DNA of 64,000 nt, from the NCBI GenBank assembly GCA_000697475.1, contig JNEU01000734.1:1-64000 (forward strand), written 5' to 3'. Origin of the DNA: Lichtheimia corymbifera B2541. Its lineage: Eukaryota > Mucoromycota > Mucoromycetes > Mucorales > Lichtheimiaceae. The notes beneath the pieces are model-generated. The model worked only from the letters and a program-made list of their open reading frames with translations, had not been told where the DNA came from and made no database searches. The position numbers and the translations under genes are program-made. Below are positions 32,731-46,513 of this stretch, in pieces (position 1 is the stretch's first letter; every line of letters starts with the position of its first letter).

Positions 32731-35700
32731 GGTGGATAGACGTATATCGATGATAAGGTGGATATAATAAAGCGGATATAAACCTCGAAGGGAAAGAGGT
32801 AGAAAGATGGGAAAAGATATGAGGTTTGGGGATTAACTCTAGCAATGGTTGTTTGTCTGAAGGAGTGAAGGAAAGACTGGACAAACTACCCAAGTAGAGT
32901 TGTAAGCGAGAGAGAGAGAAAGAAATAGATTAAGGAGAGAAAAGAAGAAAGAGAGGATATTGACGAGTGCTTTGATAAAAGGGGAAAAAAAGAACGGTGG
33001 GGGTTCTTAGAGGGGTAGCGGGAATTTGACCAGTTGCACTAGAACACAGACTTTTTGATCCTGGTAACACTGCATCCCATTGCACCCTCCCTTTTGGTTC
33101 TCGATAAATGGCCCATCGTACGTGTGTGTAATAGATTAACCATGTTCCTTTTATCAAGTGGGGTATGGATGAATGTTGATGATCTGCAAATCATTTCGGT
33201 AATAAACGCTAGTCTGTAATCGATAATCAATTTTATTTCCCTTGTTGTTGCCTTAATGATCCCGATTCAGTTTGGTCGATTGCCCTTCTTTCCCATTTCA
33301 TCTTCCGTTCTACATCTCACACACAAAACACAATATACATCCTATGTACTCGATCATGCACGACAACGACATGCGGCTGTCGTTGATGCGTGTCTATCAC
33401 AAAAAAAGGACAGCCCACATGACCTTTTGCAGTTATCCTAAATCCTAAAAGCCATGCATCTTCACCCTCTGCTTGTTCAACAAATGTATCATCTATTTTT
33501 CCAATGCACCCATTTACGTGTGCGAATCTTTAGAAATGTTGCACCACACTGTTGGTGCTTGTTTTGTCGGACAATCCACAGCAAACGGGCTCACTGGCTA
33601 GATCACCAGCAACTCAACAGCCAATCGACCCATGATTGTGTTCCTGGAAAAAAAGGTACGATGGCTTTTTGAGTTGTTTGTTTGGCAACACCTATCGCAT
33701 ATACATAATGCAAACATCCCCACCTGTTCAAAATCACACAATGTTGTTGGTCGTTCATGGATGCATCTCACACTTTACGCAGGGGAGAAAGGGAGACGTG
33801 TGATGAGCGGGGTGTGTGAGTGAGAACAAAAAAGGGCAAGGAGTACGAGGGCACGTCATGCAAGTGGTAATGGTAATGATGATGCTAGAACAAAGAAACC
33901 CAGTCATACTGTGTCCATCTAATGCATAGATACCTTCAAAAAGCAGCATCGCTTACGTATACAGCATGCTCGGAATAAATTGTTGTGATGGATAAATAAC
34001 TCAAGCATTTGTGTTATGCGTAGATCGACTCAAGGATGTTCAAGTTGGCCAATTTCCAAATGCTGCAATGCTACACGGGTAGACTTGTTACCATTTTGTA
34101 AATTAACTATAACTTCACTACTATACCAGGCCCACATGACAAGCCTCTTGTTCTTTTTACCACATCACATAGCGCCTTAACTTTGTATAGTGTCGTACCT
34201 GCAGAAACAGGTTGATTCTGAAAACGATCAAAGGTATGTATGCATATCGCATCATCATCCACGCACAGAGAAGATTTTCATGGTGGTACAAGAGGGGGTG
34301 TTTGAACGATAGATTTTTTGTGTGTCGGCATCCCCCGCCGTTTGTGCCACGGGGAGTAACGTGTCTTTTGTTCCGAGTGCAAAAATGAGAAAACAAAGGT
34401 AAACTTTCGGCACACACACACACATTGCAGGTAACACAGGGATCTGCACCTTACCCAAAAATGCCCATGCCATGTCATACCCTTCAATGAGAACAGATCA
34501 GATCACGAAATATACTTTTACCCCATCACCCGGTAAGGGCATTCTCCAAGTCGTTGGTTTCTTATCGCAAATGAAAATTTTATGCCGGCGAACATGGATA
34601 GTCTGCATTTGTCCATTTTTGATAGGTTGATAAATGGCTGCTGCTGTAAGACTTTTGATCACTTTTCCGGTCGTCATTCAGGTACACATACACATACGCA
34701 CACACACACACTCCCTTGCCTCTTGGCCCCTGAATATAAACAAAAGGTGGATAACAAGCAAAACAGTAAGATATGCTTGCATGTTATGTATACGTAGCTG
34801 CCTACGGTTTATGCACGTGAACACCTTCTTGCCGTTATCAATTGCTGATGGATCATCAACAATCGTCATTCATTGGTCATGCAGCTGAAGACGATGCTCC
34901 CCCTTTACGGTGCATACACCCAATAATAAACAACCATTAGCTCCCATTTTACTATATCCAAAAACCAGGTCGTGTGTACCACGCAACAATGAACAGCATA
35001 CTTGTTAGCCTCTAAACCAAATGCATCTGCCACTTGTAATGACAAGGCAACTTTTTTGTATAAAGCTCTGTTCCTTGATTTCCCATACCACCAATAGCTT
35101 AGGCCTCATTGACTTGCTTTTATGATAACAATATACAGACACACACACACACAAGCAACACAAGCGTAGCACACCCAAAGGCTTGGAAGCAACAGTGACA
35201 CAAAGGCGCTCACAAGTGATATTGGTGCCTCGCGTTTCTCCCATGCTACTAAGAGCTGTTGTTTAACGTCTTGAAGAATGCGGATAAGAAGGCGTGTAAA
35301 TGTCTAGGGTCAATTACTAATAATGTTTGCTCAAGGGCATATCTGGTTGGCATGTGCTATGTAAGGAATCCTTCTCCTTGTAAAGGAATCACCATTCGGC
35401 AGTCATGATCGTAAGTATGGTATGAGTGTGAGAATGGAACAGAGCTTACAACAAGTTAAGCAACAGGATTATATACAATGGCTAGCTTATATCTTCTTCT
35501 CCTTCTCTCTATCTGTCTGCGATAAGTAGGTCTTAGTAACAATGATGATGGTATCACATCGCACGAAAAAACATGTGCTGTGTTGGAGAATTATATATAT
35601 ATATGAGCCCCCACAATAATGTAAACAGGTATTACAACAAGCGATTGATATTGAAGGTAAGAGAAGAACCAATTTTTATATGAATATAACCTCACATGCC

Positions 35701-35861
35701 AGAAAGAGAGAGCTGCATTTATTAGCTTTCGTTCTGAGCTGCAAGCAATCATTTGGTGGATAGGTCACTGTACGACAAAGAGGCGTGACACAGAATCCAA
35801 AGCCTCTATAGGCAACCAGTTCCTCTTCCTCTCCTTGCACACACCAAGTTAAAAACGAGCC
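32731..35861. other. Intergenic, 3.1 kb
   Basis: Upstream regions of the fusion gene (minus) and RAC1 (plus). Simple repeats: (ga)n around 32,910-32,925, and (ca)n near 34,413-34,425, 34,685-34,711 and 35,137-35,153. A short (ta)n lies near 35,594-35,602. Open frames below 90 codons show no recognisable domain. No tRNA-like B box was noticed. Confidence 0.5.
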
Positions 35862-36840
<979 letters not shown>

Positions 36841-38183
36841 TTTGCTGGATGGATCATACTTTTCTCTCTCTCTCTTTCTCTCTCTCTCTATCTCTCTCTC
36901 TTTACCTCCTTCCCCTTGTCCCTCACGTTTACGTACAATCCTCTCTCTCTTTGATAGTCTCTTTTTTCCCCGTTTCTTCTTTAGTCCAGCAACAACCCGT
37001 AACTTGTCTACGATTCTCTTTTTTCTTTTTCTTATTCCTCTTTTATCATTACCTTTACCCCAAACCAGGCACAATCTCTTATTGAACAGATGATAACTAG
37101 ATTAATCGATACATTCATTTCATTTTCTATGGGTCACAGACATATATTGTTCTGCTATGGTGATGGTGATGGTGGTTGGCATGGTGTGTGGTTGGCAAGG
37201 TGCCTAGGTTGTCATGTTTGTAAAACAGCTTGCTGATCATTGTTCACAGCTATATGAAATCAGCTGAAAGCTCCACCTACGACTTTGATTCCAATCCCAT
37301 AATCCAGCATCCCCTGACGACTGAGATTTGAATGAACAATGCATAAACATGATCTTTATATATGACCAAAGCATGTAGAATTCTAGTAGACTGATAGCTC
37401 GACTAACTTTATCCATCCACAGCCATACAATAATCCTCTTCTTCTTCGTAGTACTTGATATCTCGTGCATTGACATCACTCGATAACGGCCTTCTTGTTA
37501 TTTCCTTCCTGAAGCCAGCAATCAAATGGAAAGGTGATAAGATCAAGATACGTCAGGCAAAAGGTGTTCCGATATCCGAAGCTCATGGGGACAGTGCGAT
37601 TACAAGATGCTCCCATCGATACGTTGACTCCCAATGGCGACGTAATGTAGACGAAGACGACAATGGAGGCCCATCGTGTAGCAGCAAATAACGTAGGCGA
37701 GGTTGTGGGGTTCGGCCATGAAGAGTGAAAGAGAGAGCGCCACTCAAATCACATCCCGTTTTATATTATCTGCATACACTTTTGACACCATCCGGATTGC
37801 ATGACTTTTCCCTATCCTTTGGAGCTTCATCGTATTCGACAAGGATCATTATCCTGTAGCTGATGTGGAGAATGAATAGCAACTTGCGTATCCTGTCTGC
37901 TACATAAACTGTGCTTAAGTGTGTTACGGCAATGTGGCCATATTCTTTTCTTTTCATCTGATATGTACGTTGCTCGTGCAACTGACCTTCCAAGTGATTT
38001 GGGATTAACGTTCCATGAGGACAAAGAAAATGCATACCATCTCAAGGCATGATAGCCCTGACTACCCGTCTCTAATCAACAATACCTGGCTTTTGAAAAT
38101 AAAGAAGCGGTATTGACGCGATAATAGCATTTTGCATATCCTGTTGGATTCTTTATAATACGTATAAAGATATTTTCGCAAGC

Positions 38184-38567
38184 TCATTCAACAAAGACGT
38201 GCTTCCCCTTAAGGTTATTAGGAACAAAGAGCCTTTTGGGTCGAAATGAACCTATTATTTGGTAATAAAGCGATTTCATGTTCCAGAAACTCTCAATTGA
38301 GTTTCCCCTAAAGTTCCAATTATAACTTTCACGTGCTCCAGCAATAACAGTAAGCGGCATGGATTGACCTAAGAAGACGTCGCGTGGTCGTTGTATTATT
38401 TTTGGAGGAGGTGCTTTCATTGTCCTATCAGAGAATGCTTGGTCAATGGAAACAATGAATGGTGCCTTACTTTCTGATCCATCAATTCATAAACTCGTAA
38501 CGTTTTTTTCCAATGTATGGCAAAATCCCTCACCATGCCATCAATGGCGGATTTCGCACTCAGTTGG
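38184..38567 (-). pseudogene. Decayed coding fragment, unknown family
   Basis: Reading the minus strand, an acceptor-like ccatccttag is followed by a frame with SAKSAIDGMVRDFAIHWKK and LRVYELMDQK, then a donor-like gtaagg. After a 43-bp gap with a ctgatag acceptor comes a frame with MKAPPPKIIQRPRDVF and SYNWNFRGNSIESFW, ending at 38,184. The two parts look like neighbouring exons but their reading phases do not match across the gap. This suggests a frameshifted relic, although a mis-placed splice site is possible. The family is not recognised. Confidence 0.3.
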
Positions 38568-38734
38568 CACGTGCACTAAGGATGGGAGGGCTATAGGTTC
38601 CTTTGCATGAACAATCCAGAAGAAATGATTCCTTTACATACATGTTATATGATCAAAGTTCAATCTGTATCCAATGCCACTGGTCGTAGCCATATCATAG
38701 TTATCTTTGAAGTTATGGTCGGCGACAAGTGACT

Positions 38735-39470
38735 ATATTGAATATGTCATCGGTACCTCTCTATTTATTCCCAACGTAGCACAGGAAAGAGGCCGTGCAG
38801 CCTATGATTTGACGATCCGCTACTTTCCGGTAGTGCTCGAGCCGAAGTTCTGGGTCGAGGCAATGCAGACATGTTGATCCTTTCAAGTAAGAGGTAAGCT
38901 TTTTAATGGCAGGAAACAGCTACCATAGAGAACCCTCTTCATCTAGATGCATTTGAGCTTATATCCTACATTGAATAATTGAAGCAATGCCATCATGCAT
39001 ATAACCCTCTCAGCTATTTACTCTCTATGACAATAGCCTTTAGTCACAAAAGTGATAGATGTATTGTGGCGTTCTTGGAAAGACGCGTGGTGATTGTAAT
39101 ACTTTACTAAAGATCTTGTGTACCGCATTCACGATCTACATACAACTGGATCCGGAAAAAAGGGAGCGAGGAGCACCAACATCTTCCTATTGATGGGGTG
39201 TATGTCTTTAGTCAAGAAGGTAGCACACAAGTGGCGTGCTGATACTTTGCTTTGATTCGTGCAGGAGCATTTTCGAGTGGCTCAACCAATCACACCATTT
39301 ACGCGTCTAATTTCTTGCATGCCAAATCCTGACGTTTACTGGCTCATCGTCAATCTAAGCATGCACTACAGGACGCTGATGCAGTAGTATTAGAGATCGC
39401 CAGCCCCACATCTGTGCTCAATTTGGACAACACGACATGCTCACGGTATCACAGTGCGTCGTGTTGATGT
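38735..39470 (+). pseudogene. Decayed coding fragments with internal stops
   Basis: Protein-like frames follow each other on the plus strand but are broken. One (about 38,735-38,877) contains SLFIPNVAQERGRAAYDLTI and then RYFPVVLEPKFW before a stop. Another (about 39,185-39,470) contains IDGVYVFSQEGSTQVAC, YFALIRAGAFSSGSTNHTIY and DADAVVLEIASPTSVLN, with two in-frame stops. Composition is unlike the surrounding intergenic DNA. No family could be named. It may be a dead gene or a dead mobile element. Confidence 0.3.
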
Positions 39471-40347
39471 TAGCTACTCTTTTCTTTGGCGAAAACAACA
39501 AAATGAGATCATACCACGCAACTTCAAGTACGCTATTTCCAAAGGTTTCCATTGTAACATAATTGGACGTTCCCAACTCACTGTGTTTTCAATATGGAGA
39601 TATGTAGTATAGGTGTTATCATCCAATAGTTGCATGCAAAAAGGGAACCGGTGCATAATAATGCACCCCTCCTAGTATGTATCTTCCGACAGCATTGATG
39701 ATGGGTGGTATCATGTATGCGAATTAGCATTATTAAACGTTGTTGCCGAGGATCGTATTTTATTCCGCATGCGTTGGCGAATGAAAAAAGAGCCAAGATG
39801 CATTGACACCATAATAGACTATCATGGTTATCCGATTGTCATGCCAAGGTGTCGTGTTATCTATGAAGGGAACTGGGATTGGGAACCCGACATGACGTGA
39901 TTGCCATGGTGAATGTCGCAGCTATTGCGACATTCAAATCGATTGGATGTCCTTTTTGCTTGACCAACAACGGATCGTCGTATATGTGTATGTACGTGTG
40001 TACTCCATATGACGCTATATATTCCTATTTAGTTTCCTATTACTTTAAACCCTTCTCTCCTTTAGCACCTCCCCACCACGACTACGAGCAGTTGTACTAT
40101 ATATTTTTCTTTTTTGAATACAATCATCTATAAAGTTGCAACTCATATAAATATCCAACAAGGTACATAAAGAGGTCCAGAGAATGCGTTGGTCTGTGTG
40201 TGTTTGCAAGAGTCACACACATTACATACACAGTGCCAAAGCAAGGCTCCGCGACCTAACAAACCCCAGACGCGTTATAAAACGAAAAGCGAAAATTGAT
40301 CCACGGTATATATAATATAGCACGTTACATTTGTACGTTTCATCCCT

Positions 40348-41010
40348 ATGGCATTACATTCCCAATCGTTTCATCCATCGTCGTCGTCACCTTCTTCACC
40401 TACTAATGGTGATAGTGGCGTCGGCGGCGGCGACAAATCCATTGAATCGCTCAATCAACTGATGGATCCCGTGTCGTTCTTGACAGAATCGGATATGCAG
40501 CAGGACCTGGATTTCTTTGCAAACGCCCAATTTTCCTATGACATTCCACCTACAGCAGCTCTTTATACTCATGAAAAATGGCCGACATCATCAACAGTGA
40601 CGACGCCATGTGAGGATGACCATCGGCCATTCTTTGATGACCATCAAGCATCACCAGAGGAGCAGTTCATGTTTGATCAATTGGATGATGGACTTGAACC
40701 TTCGACCAGCACATCAAGTAGCACCACCCATAATCGACCTCAGAAGCTATCCAAGGACGAAAAGCGTAAACGCAATACAGCTGCAAGTGCACGATTCAGG
40801 GTCAAGAAAAAGATGCGTGAACAAGCACTACAGAGGACAGCATTAGAGATGACAGAGAAATCGAATCGTCTCGAAGCTCACATCAAAGATTTGGAACGTG
40901 AAATCAAATGGCTCAAGGCGTTAGTCATGGAGAAGAATGAAGGGCGTTTAGCAGAATTGGTGCAGGAGCGTCCACCGGTGATGTGTCCCCATCACCAACA
41001 TCACCAGTGA
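40348..41010 (+). CDS. bZIP transcription factor (Cys3/Met28-like basic region)
   Basis: A single exon encodes 220 aa. Residues 1-130 are an acidic, Ser-rich activation region. The basic region at about 140-163, KRKRNTAASARFRVKKK, has the N-x-x-A-S-A-R-F-R signature of the Cys3/MetR/Met28 and related fungal bZIPs. The leucine zipper follows directly (LEAHIKDLEREIKWLKALV) with heptad leucines. The tail is His/Gln-rich. Relatives control sulfur and nitrogen assimilation or stress genes. Assignment to one of these roles here would be a guess. An AT-rich TATA-like element lies 30-45 bp before the start. Confidence 0.9.
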   Translation: MALHSQSFHPSSSSPSSPTNGDSGVGGGDKSIESLNQLMDPVSFLTESDMQQDLDFFANAQFSYDIPPTAALYTHEKWPTSSTVTTPCEDDHRPFFDDHQASPEEQFMFDQLDDGLEPSTSTSSSTTHNRPQKLSKDEKRKRNTAASARFRVKKKMREQALQRTALEMTEKSNRLEAHIKDLEREIKWLKALVMEKNEGRLAELVQERPPVMCPHHQHHQ

Positions 41011-43704
41011 AAAAACCGGTGAAAAAAATGTTCAAGAATGACAACAACAACAACAAAAACAACACTTATGCCGTCAATCATCTATCATTGACATAATTCT
41101 CTTCCTCCCTTCAATTGGTCTACACAATCTTGCTTAACCCTCGTTTTCTTCTCATCAACTTTATGGAGTGCATGATTCTTTTTTCTCCCTCTCACACCAA
41201 TATGGATCCATATTCTTTCTATGTCCCCTCTATCAGGCCTCAACATTTTTATGCAACATCAATACATTATTTATGGCAATACACGTTGAGCATAATTGGG
41301 AATTCAGTGGGTAGCGTTACATGGATTAGCAGGCAAAAGTGAAGCATCTCCTAGTGAATGAAGGATACCCTTTTCCCCTTTATCCACTTTCCATCTCTGG
41401 GGACTGTTTACGTACAAGCAACATTACAACGTCAACATGTTGGTGGAGCAAAATAAGAGGGTATCATTGTTTAGGTCATGTTGATAATAAGGGCACAGCG
41501 AGTAATTTGTGATTTCATTATTTGATTATGGATATTGTCAGCATCCTTAACAATGCTATCTATTTCTGATTTATGCACATGCAGTGATTAGCAGCTGATC
41601 CAGGCACCGGTCTTTGTGTGATCATCTTTATTAGCATTTCATTGTTATCCTACTCTCCTTGTTGTGAATGTCATTGTGGTATGGTACGTTGTGATTAGGT
41701 AAATGCTAATCACCCTCTAACATGTCACCTGATGTCACGTCTCTAGATGGTTCAATTCTGGGGCCGAAATCCCAAAGGGGAGCCTTTTTGCATTATTCTT
41801 CAGACCGCTCTTCTTCAACGCACGCTGATCCACAGCAGCCATGGATCCCATTACTTGCCCTGACTACATATTCGACACGACATGACCTATCCCCCAGCAG
41901 CTCTCCTTTACAACACCCTGCTTTCACTCCAGTGCTCAAAATCGCCACCATTTTACAGCAACGAATAGCATTGCAATCTCCACAGCTTCCTCATCGCCAT
42001 TTCTCCCCCTCCACCCTTTTCGTCGACGTTGCATTAGACCGATATCAGCTACCGCGGCAACTCTTAATACCAACACCATTATGGTCATCGAACGCATATC
42101 ACGTTATAGTGAAACGTCCTTGACACCAGTCGGATGAATTTTGACGCGGCAGTCTACGACTTGCATATTGACGGTACGACCTTCACCGATAACGCGTGTT
42201 CTATTTCTCGTCTGCTTATACCATCTTTCTACTTCCCATTAGATGGATTCATCACCAAGGATGTTGCAGTCGTTTGATCATTATATCAATTTCCAAGCCC
42301 TTACCCATGTAAAGAAGGCTGTTGTCGCCAAGCAATATCGCCACCCGTCTTTGGTTGCATATCTCCTCCCCCCAGATATCTGTCGCTTGGTACGTGTCAG
42401 TGATTAGCCTCTTTGGTTCTCCCATAGAAGGATGCTAATCCAACATTGATCATCTCTGTAGTTCTTTATCATTTCATTATTACTGGTGTTCATTGTTGTT
42501 GTCCTTGCGATATTCAGTCTCATTCCTTGATGGATCATTGCGGTAGGTGTGATCATCCTGTGTATATCATACTCGTAGTTTCCGTATTGATATGCCTTTG
42601 GGTAGCGATTCATGCGCTGAAAAGACTGCTTGGCGATACGCATACCTCGTATCTCGGAAGGCAAGCTGGATCTGAGGAGTTAAGAATGTGAATACCCGGC
42701 GCTATATGAATAGCTCACCGCCAACAAGAGCTTTGCCCGCGATGACATGCCGGGTATTGGTTGAAAGGAGACCGTGGGATTGCTGGTAAGTTGTCACATA
42801 TCAGGGCATCTTTACACCAAATGGTGGATATTGAATTCATGCAGCTTCCTACTAGTTATTCCAATTCTCATCCCTTACGTCGTCATTATCCTGTCAGCCA
42901 TATGCCCATTCACAGCCCTCTCATCTTGACAACACCAGAAGATTGATTCCTCAGCAGTTCATCATACCATATCGGCCCCACCACGATCAGTTTCTTTACA
43001 ATAATCGATACTTCACCCACCAATGATATTACTGATGCTCCTCAATTCCATGCCAATACTTTGTTGTTGGGCAATTTCATCATCCTTCAAGCTTCCCCAC
43101 CAACCAACCCATTATACGCTACCAAGCCCATTTCTTCATACCTCCATTATTTAATCCCCCCCCTTCCCACCATCAGCATACCCACCCTACCATCAATAGT
43201 TTGCCCATTCCGAATGTAAAATTGCTTGATCATCAAAGCCAATATAACCAATAATGATAAAATTACTTTATTTGTGTCCAAGAAAGAGTTAATACTCGAT
43301 CAGTCACCAATCTTTAATAATGATGAAGGTTATACTATGTGAGCTCTTTACTTGTAGATCGATCAAATGAATGTGATCCGTGGGAAATCACTGGTGGCAC
43401 GGACCAACTCGTTTCCGGAATTCGGAAAATCAAACTTCGAGCGCATGGTGCTGATGTCGCCGCGTTCACACAAGTGCCTATGCTTCCGTTCAAACAATAA
43501 CAATGGCAATGCCAAGAGATCTTCTTCTCACACAAACAAGTCATGTGTGCCAACTTGGTTACAGCCTGAAATGTACGAAGTTTATTGGGAAGATATGTGT
43601 GCAAGAAGAGAATGGATACATTTGTATAGATACAATGTTAGATGACAAAAGAATAATGATACAATGATGAAAGCGAGTTGAAAAGATGTTATATAGAAAT
43701 GCCT
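41011..43704. other. Sparse region with possible small gene and coding traces
   Basis: A C-rich open frame at 41,722-42,123 (+, 133 codons) is S/P/T-rich with no recognised domain. A two-exon candidate at 42,243-42,530 is listed separately. Around 42,970-43,220 (+) a frame is open for about 75 codons and includes ITDAPQFHANTLLLGNFIIL. It faintly recalls the GDFN region of endonuclease/phosphatase domains but is too weak to assign. The region may contain a decayed element. Confidence 0.4.
42243..42530 (+). CDS. Possible two-exon 3' end of a tail-anchored protein
   Basis: Exon A (42,243-42,389) follows a strong acceptor (ctacttcccattag) and encodes MDSSPRMLQSFDHYINFQAL and VVAKQYRHPSLVAYLLPPD. 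A gtacgt donor and ctctgtag acceptor join it in phase 0 to exon B (42,462-42,530), which encodes the hydrophobic FFIISLLLVFIVVVLAIFSL and then stops. A C-terminal membrane anchor is therefore predicted. Exon A may not hold the true start: upstream frames at 41,722-42,240 could supply more exons, but no clean joins were found. The family is unknown. Confidence 0.35.
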
Positions 43705-44280
43705 TTAGCTGTAATCACCAGGGACAACGCGCTCACAGCCGTATTCCGAGGCACCAAGGTTGCAGTCAGAAGAGTTCTTGCAGCAACGGATACAGAATAC
43801 TTCAACATCTGGCTCGACAAGATTGACCCAGTGGCTCCATCCATTGCAAGTGCTACCAATTTCGTTCTATATAACACACATTTACATGAGTGGTTGAAAG
43901 ATGGGGTGTATTGTAGATAGGATGCTTACCTTGTTATCGTATTGTCCACCACCATCAGAAGCGGAGAGACTGTACTTGGAACGATCAATGCGACCGGTCA
44001 CCTGGGTATAGGAAGAGGTTTGCTTGAAATGAGCTGTTTTGATGAAACCTGATGGTAGTTGACGAGTGCCAGATGCTTGGGTCTTTGTGCAAAAGGGAAC
44101 AGCATTGCCTTCAGCTTCACCAATTGGCATTCCAGGCTTAGGAGGAAGATATGTGCAAAATTCATTTGTAGAGTCGACCTTAATGTTGACAGGACTGCCA
44201 CGTCGGTCCAAAGGCAAGGCATTGGCCAAGAGAGCAGCAGAGAGAAGAGCTGCAATGACAAGGGTAATGAATCGAGACAT
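43705..44280 (-). CDS. Conserved secreted cysteine-rich protein
   Basis: Two exons (44,280-43,930; 43,866-43,705) encode 170 aa, joined by a 63-bp GTAAGC...TATAG intron in phase 0. Residues 1-22 form a signal peptide (LVIAALLSAALLANA) followed by a Kex2-like DRR. The mature part has FCTYLPPKPG, AVPFCTKTQASG, VTGRIDRSKYSLSASDGGGQ, FCIRCCKNSSDCN and the terminal GCERVVPGDYS. This arrangement recurs in uncharacterised secreted proteins of many basidiomycetes and mucoralean fungi, as I recall the family. Seven cysteines are present, probably forming disulfides outside the cell. The function is not known. A TATA element lies 78 bp upstream. Confidence 0.9.
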
Positions 44281-44357
44281 TGTTATGAATGAGAAGATAT
44301 GATAAGAGAAGATGGATGTGATGAGGATGAGGGTGTCGATGTGTTTCTGACGCGCTG

Positions 44358-44365
44358 TATTTATA
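44358..44365 (-). promoter_or_regulatory. TATA box of the secreted-protein gene
   Basis: The minus strand reads tataaata about 78 bp upstream of the ATG at 44,280. The position and perfect consensus fit a core promoter. Confidence 0.6.
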
Positions 44366-46436
44366 AGAAAAATGATGGCATTGACCCGCTGCTTCTTGTG
44401 GATATGACGACAAGCACGACACACCCAATAATAGTACACGCGACTAGGAATAGATCCTTCGAGCATCAAGTACGTGCGCGTACACTCTCACACAGTGTCT
44501 TGGCTTACCCATAGGCGTCACAGTTAGCAGATCTATATTCATACTAAAGCGTATGTATTTTCCCGTTCTGGAAAAAAAAGCACTCGAAAGCATTGAAAAG
44601 GCGAATAACAAAGGGTTAAAATAGAAAGGTGTCGGTCATGCGCGTCAACAGCTGCCTTTTTTCTCACCAGCTTTCAGCCACGCTGAACTCCTCTTTCGTT
44701 GCAGGGTGGTGTGCTGACGATAGAATACCCATTTTTGGAGTTGAATGTGTTTGCATGATGCATCATCCGATCATGAGGATTGTATAAGCCATGTTCGTCA
44801 CTTAGAAGCCCTGTTCCAGTTACAGTAAATTTAGATGAAACGAGCTATTTATCGAGCATCATCTGGGTACGTCTAAAAGTTGCTTATAGCAAAAACGTAT
44901 TGTTGTGTCATAACCGCATACTGACATTTGTGTATCAAGCAATGTTTTTTTGTCAACAATGGCGCTTCCGAAATCGGATCATCGATTGGGAACACAAAAT
45001 GATAATCGTAATGCCGACATCACTACCACGTTTTCCTCCTACTAGCTGCATGCTGCACGCTATGACCTAGTCATCCATCAATCAACTTTACAATCGTTGG
45101 ATGGATGCAGTGGTTTATCGATAGCTTTATTGTGGAAATAGAATACGTCTCGTATCGTGGAAAACAAAGGGCTCGCTCGAAGGTATCAGACACAATCATG
45201 GATAAAAAAAGTAAAGTTCGATCACAGGCCCATGGTGTCGGATTTTGTGCACCCTCCTTTTTTTCCATTTGTCACAAGATGTCAACGAAACGCTTGCCCT
45301 GTGCATTCAAAGCTTTGTCGTTGCCATTGGCTTCGGTGCCATGTTGCCGTCAAAGCCATCATCAACAATAAGCCTCCAAATAAACACCCTGTCTGCTATT
45401 TTTACTCATGAGGCAACTTCCCCTGAAGAAAAACAAGGGCATGGGTTATGTGCTAAATAGAAGCACAACCGGGTACTATTTCGATGCGTTTATGTCACAG
45501 AGTTTACCCATAGCATGGCTTAAATATGGGCTTGGTACTTTTAGGAGTACTACGCACAACAATTGAAAATAGTACTCGGCTCAAGATCCGACAGCTCAAC
45601 ACGCACATTGAAGGTAGCTGTTGTTGTGTCCCAAAAATGGTAGCCGTTACACGATGCTCACCCTTCGCAGCAGCAGTAGCAAAAGCCGGTGCGTTACTGC
45701 CCTTCATCAGCCAGGCTGTTCCTTGTCGTCACTGGTACATACGTTTGCTTTCTTAATGCTTTCTGATAGACGATTACTAGGATAGCAGCTTGCTATATGT
45801 GATCCACTGCAGTTGGATGAAAAGTGCATCAAATCAGCAATAATAGATGAGGCTATCTCGACGACTTAAAGGATGTGTTATTATAATGAATTGGTGGTGG
45901 TGGTTGTTGGGCGGCAGCTAAGTAGTAATAGAGGTGAACAATGGCTTGCAATGCAACATTCACCAGCACCGGCAAAGCAGACATCACCGCTCTATGAAGC
46001 TAGAACATTTTCAGATAATTGATAAGAATGAGTCACGACATATGAATGTCGTTATCTCGTAAATGTGGTGTTGAGCGAGATGACGTATGTATGAACAAAA
46101 GCAACCCCGCTCAACAGACCACGTTGGTGAAGCAGGGATTACCAAGCAAAATTTCGCTCTCGTTCATCTTTGGCAGTGATGTGGGGGAGATGAATGCCTA
46201 AACTAAAATGCGTGTAGACCATGAGAACCAATAGATTTGATTTCACAAGGAGATTTTGTAATGCGTTTTGTGCCATGTGTAACGATTACAGCAGCAAACT
46301 ACTCTTCTGATTGGCTCTCCCCGCAAGACTTTCACACTGACATGCTTGCTCAAGAGCATGATCTTCATGCGGCTCACATGCAAGTACACTTTGACATCCT
46401 CCAATCCCCGAAGCATCATCCGCGGAATGAATCATG

Positions 46437-46444
46437 TATAAAAG
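46437..46444 (+). promoter_or_regulatory. TATA box of the small mitochondrial-type gene
   Basis: tataaaag lies 70 bp upstream of the ATG at 46,514. Confidence 0.55.
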
Positions 46445-46513
46445 CTGGCATCCATGATCGCATCGACTCTCTCATTACACTCGAACAAACACATTTTTAT
46501 ATCAATCATCATC

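Larger units (their letters stand above)
36841..40347. other. Sparse region with a CT tract and coding relics
   Basis: A (tctc)n tract lies at 36,861-36,902 in the presumed RAC1 3' UTR. Traces of protein-like frames without complete genes occur at 37,455-37,691 (+), 37,766-38,035 (-), 38,184-38,567 (-), about 38,735-39,470 (+) and 39,540-39,660 (-). The two clearest are listed separately. None has start, stop and splice sites that fit together. 39,900-40,347 is the bZIP promoter, with an AT-rich TATA-like run near 40,305-40,320. Confidence 0.45.
44281..46513. other. Intergenic, 2.2 kb, divergent promoters
   Basis: This lies between two divergently transcribed genes. No gene is supported. Frames at 45,105-45,460 and 45,504-45,756 overlap on both strands and lack features. 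TATA elements near each end are listed separately. Confidence 0.5.

Noticed and set aside
34680..35155. Dinucleotide (ca)n runs considered as functional elements
   Set aside because: Short simple repeats without ordered context. Noted only in the intergenic description.
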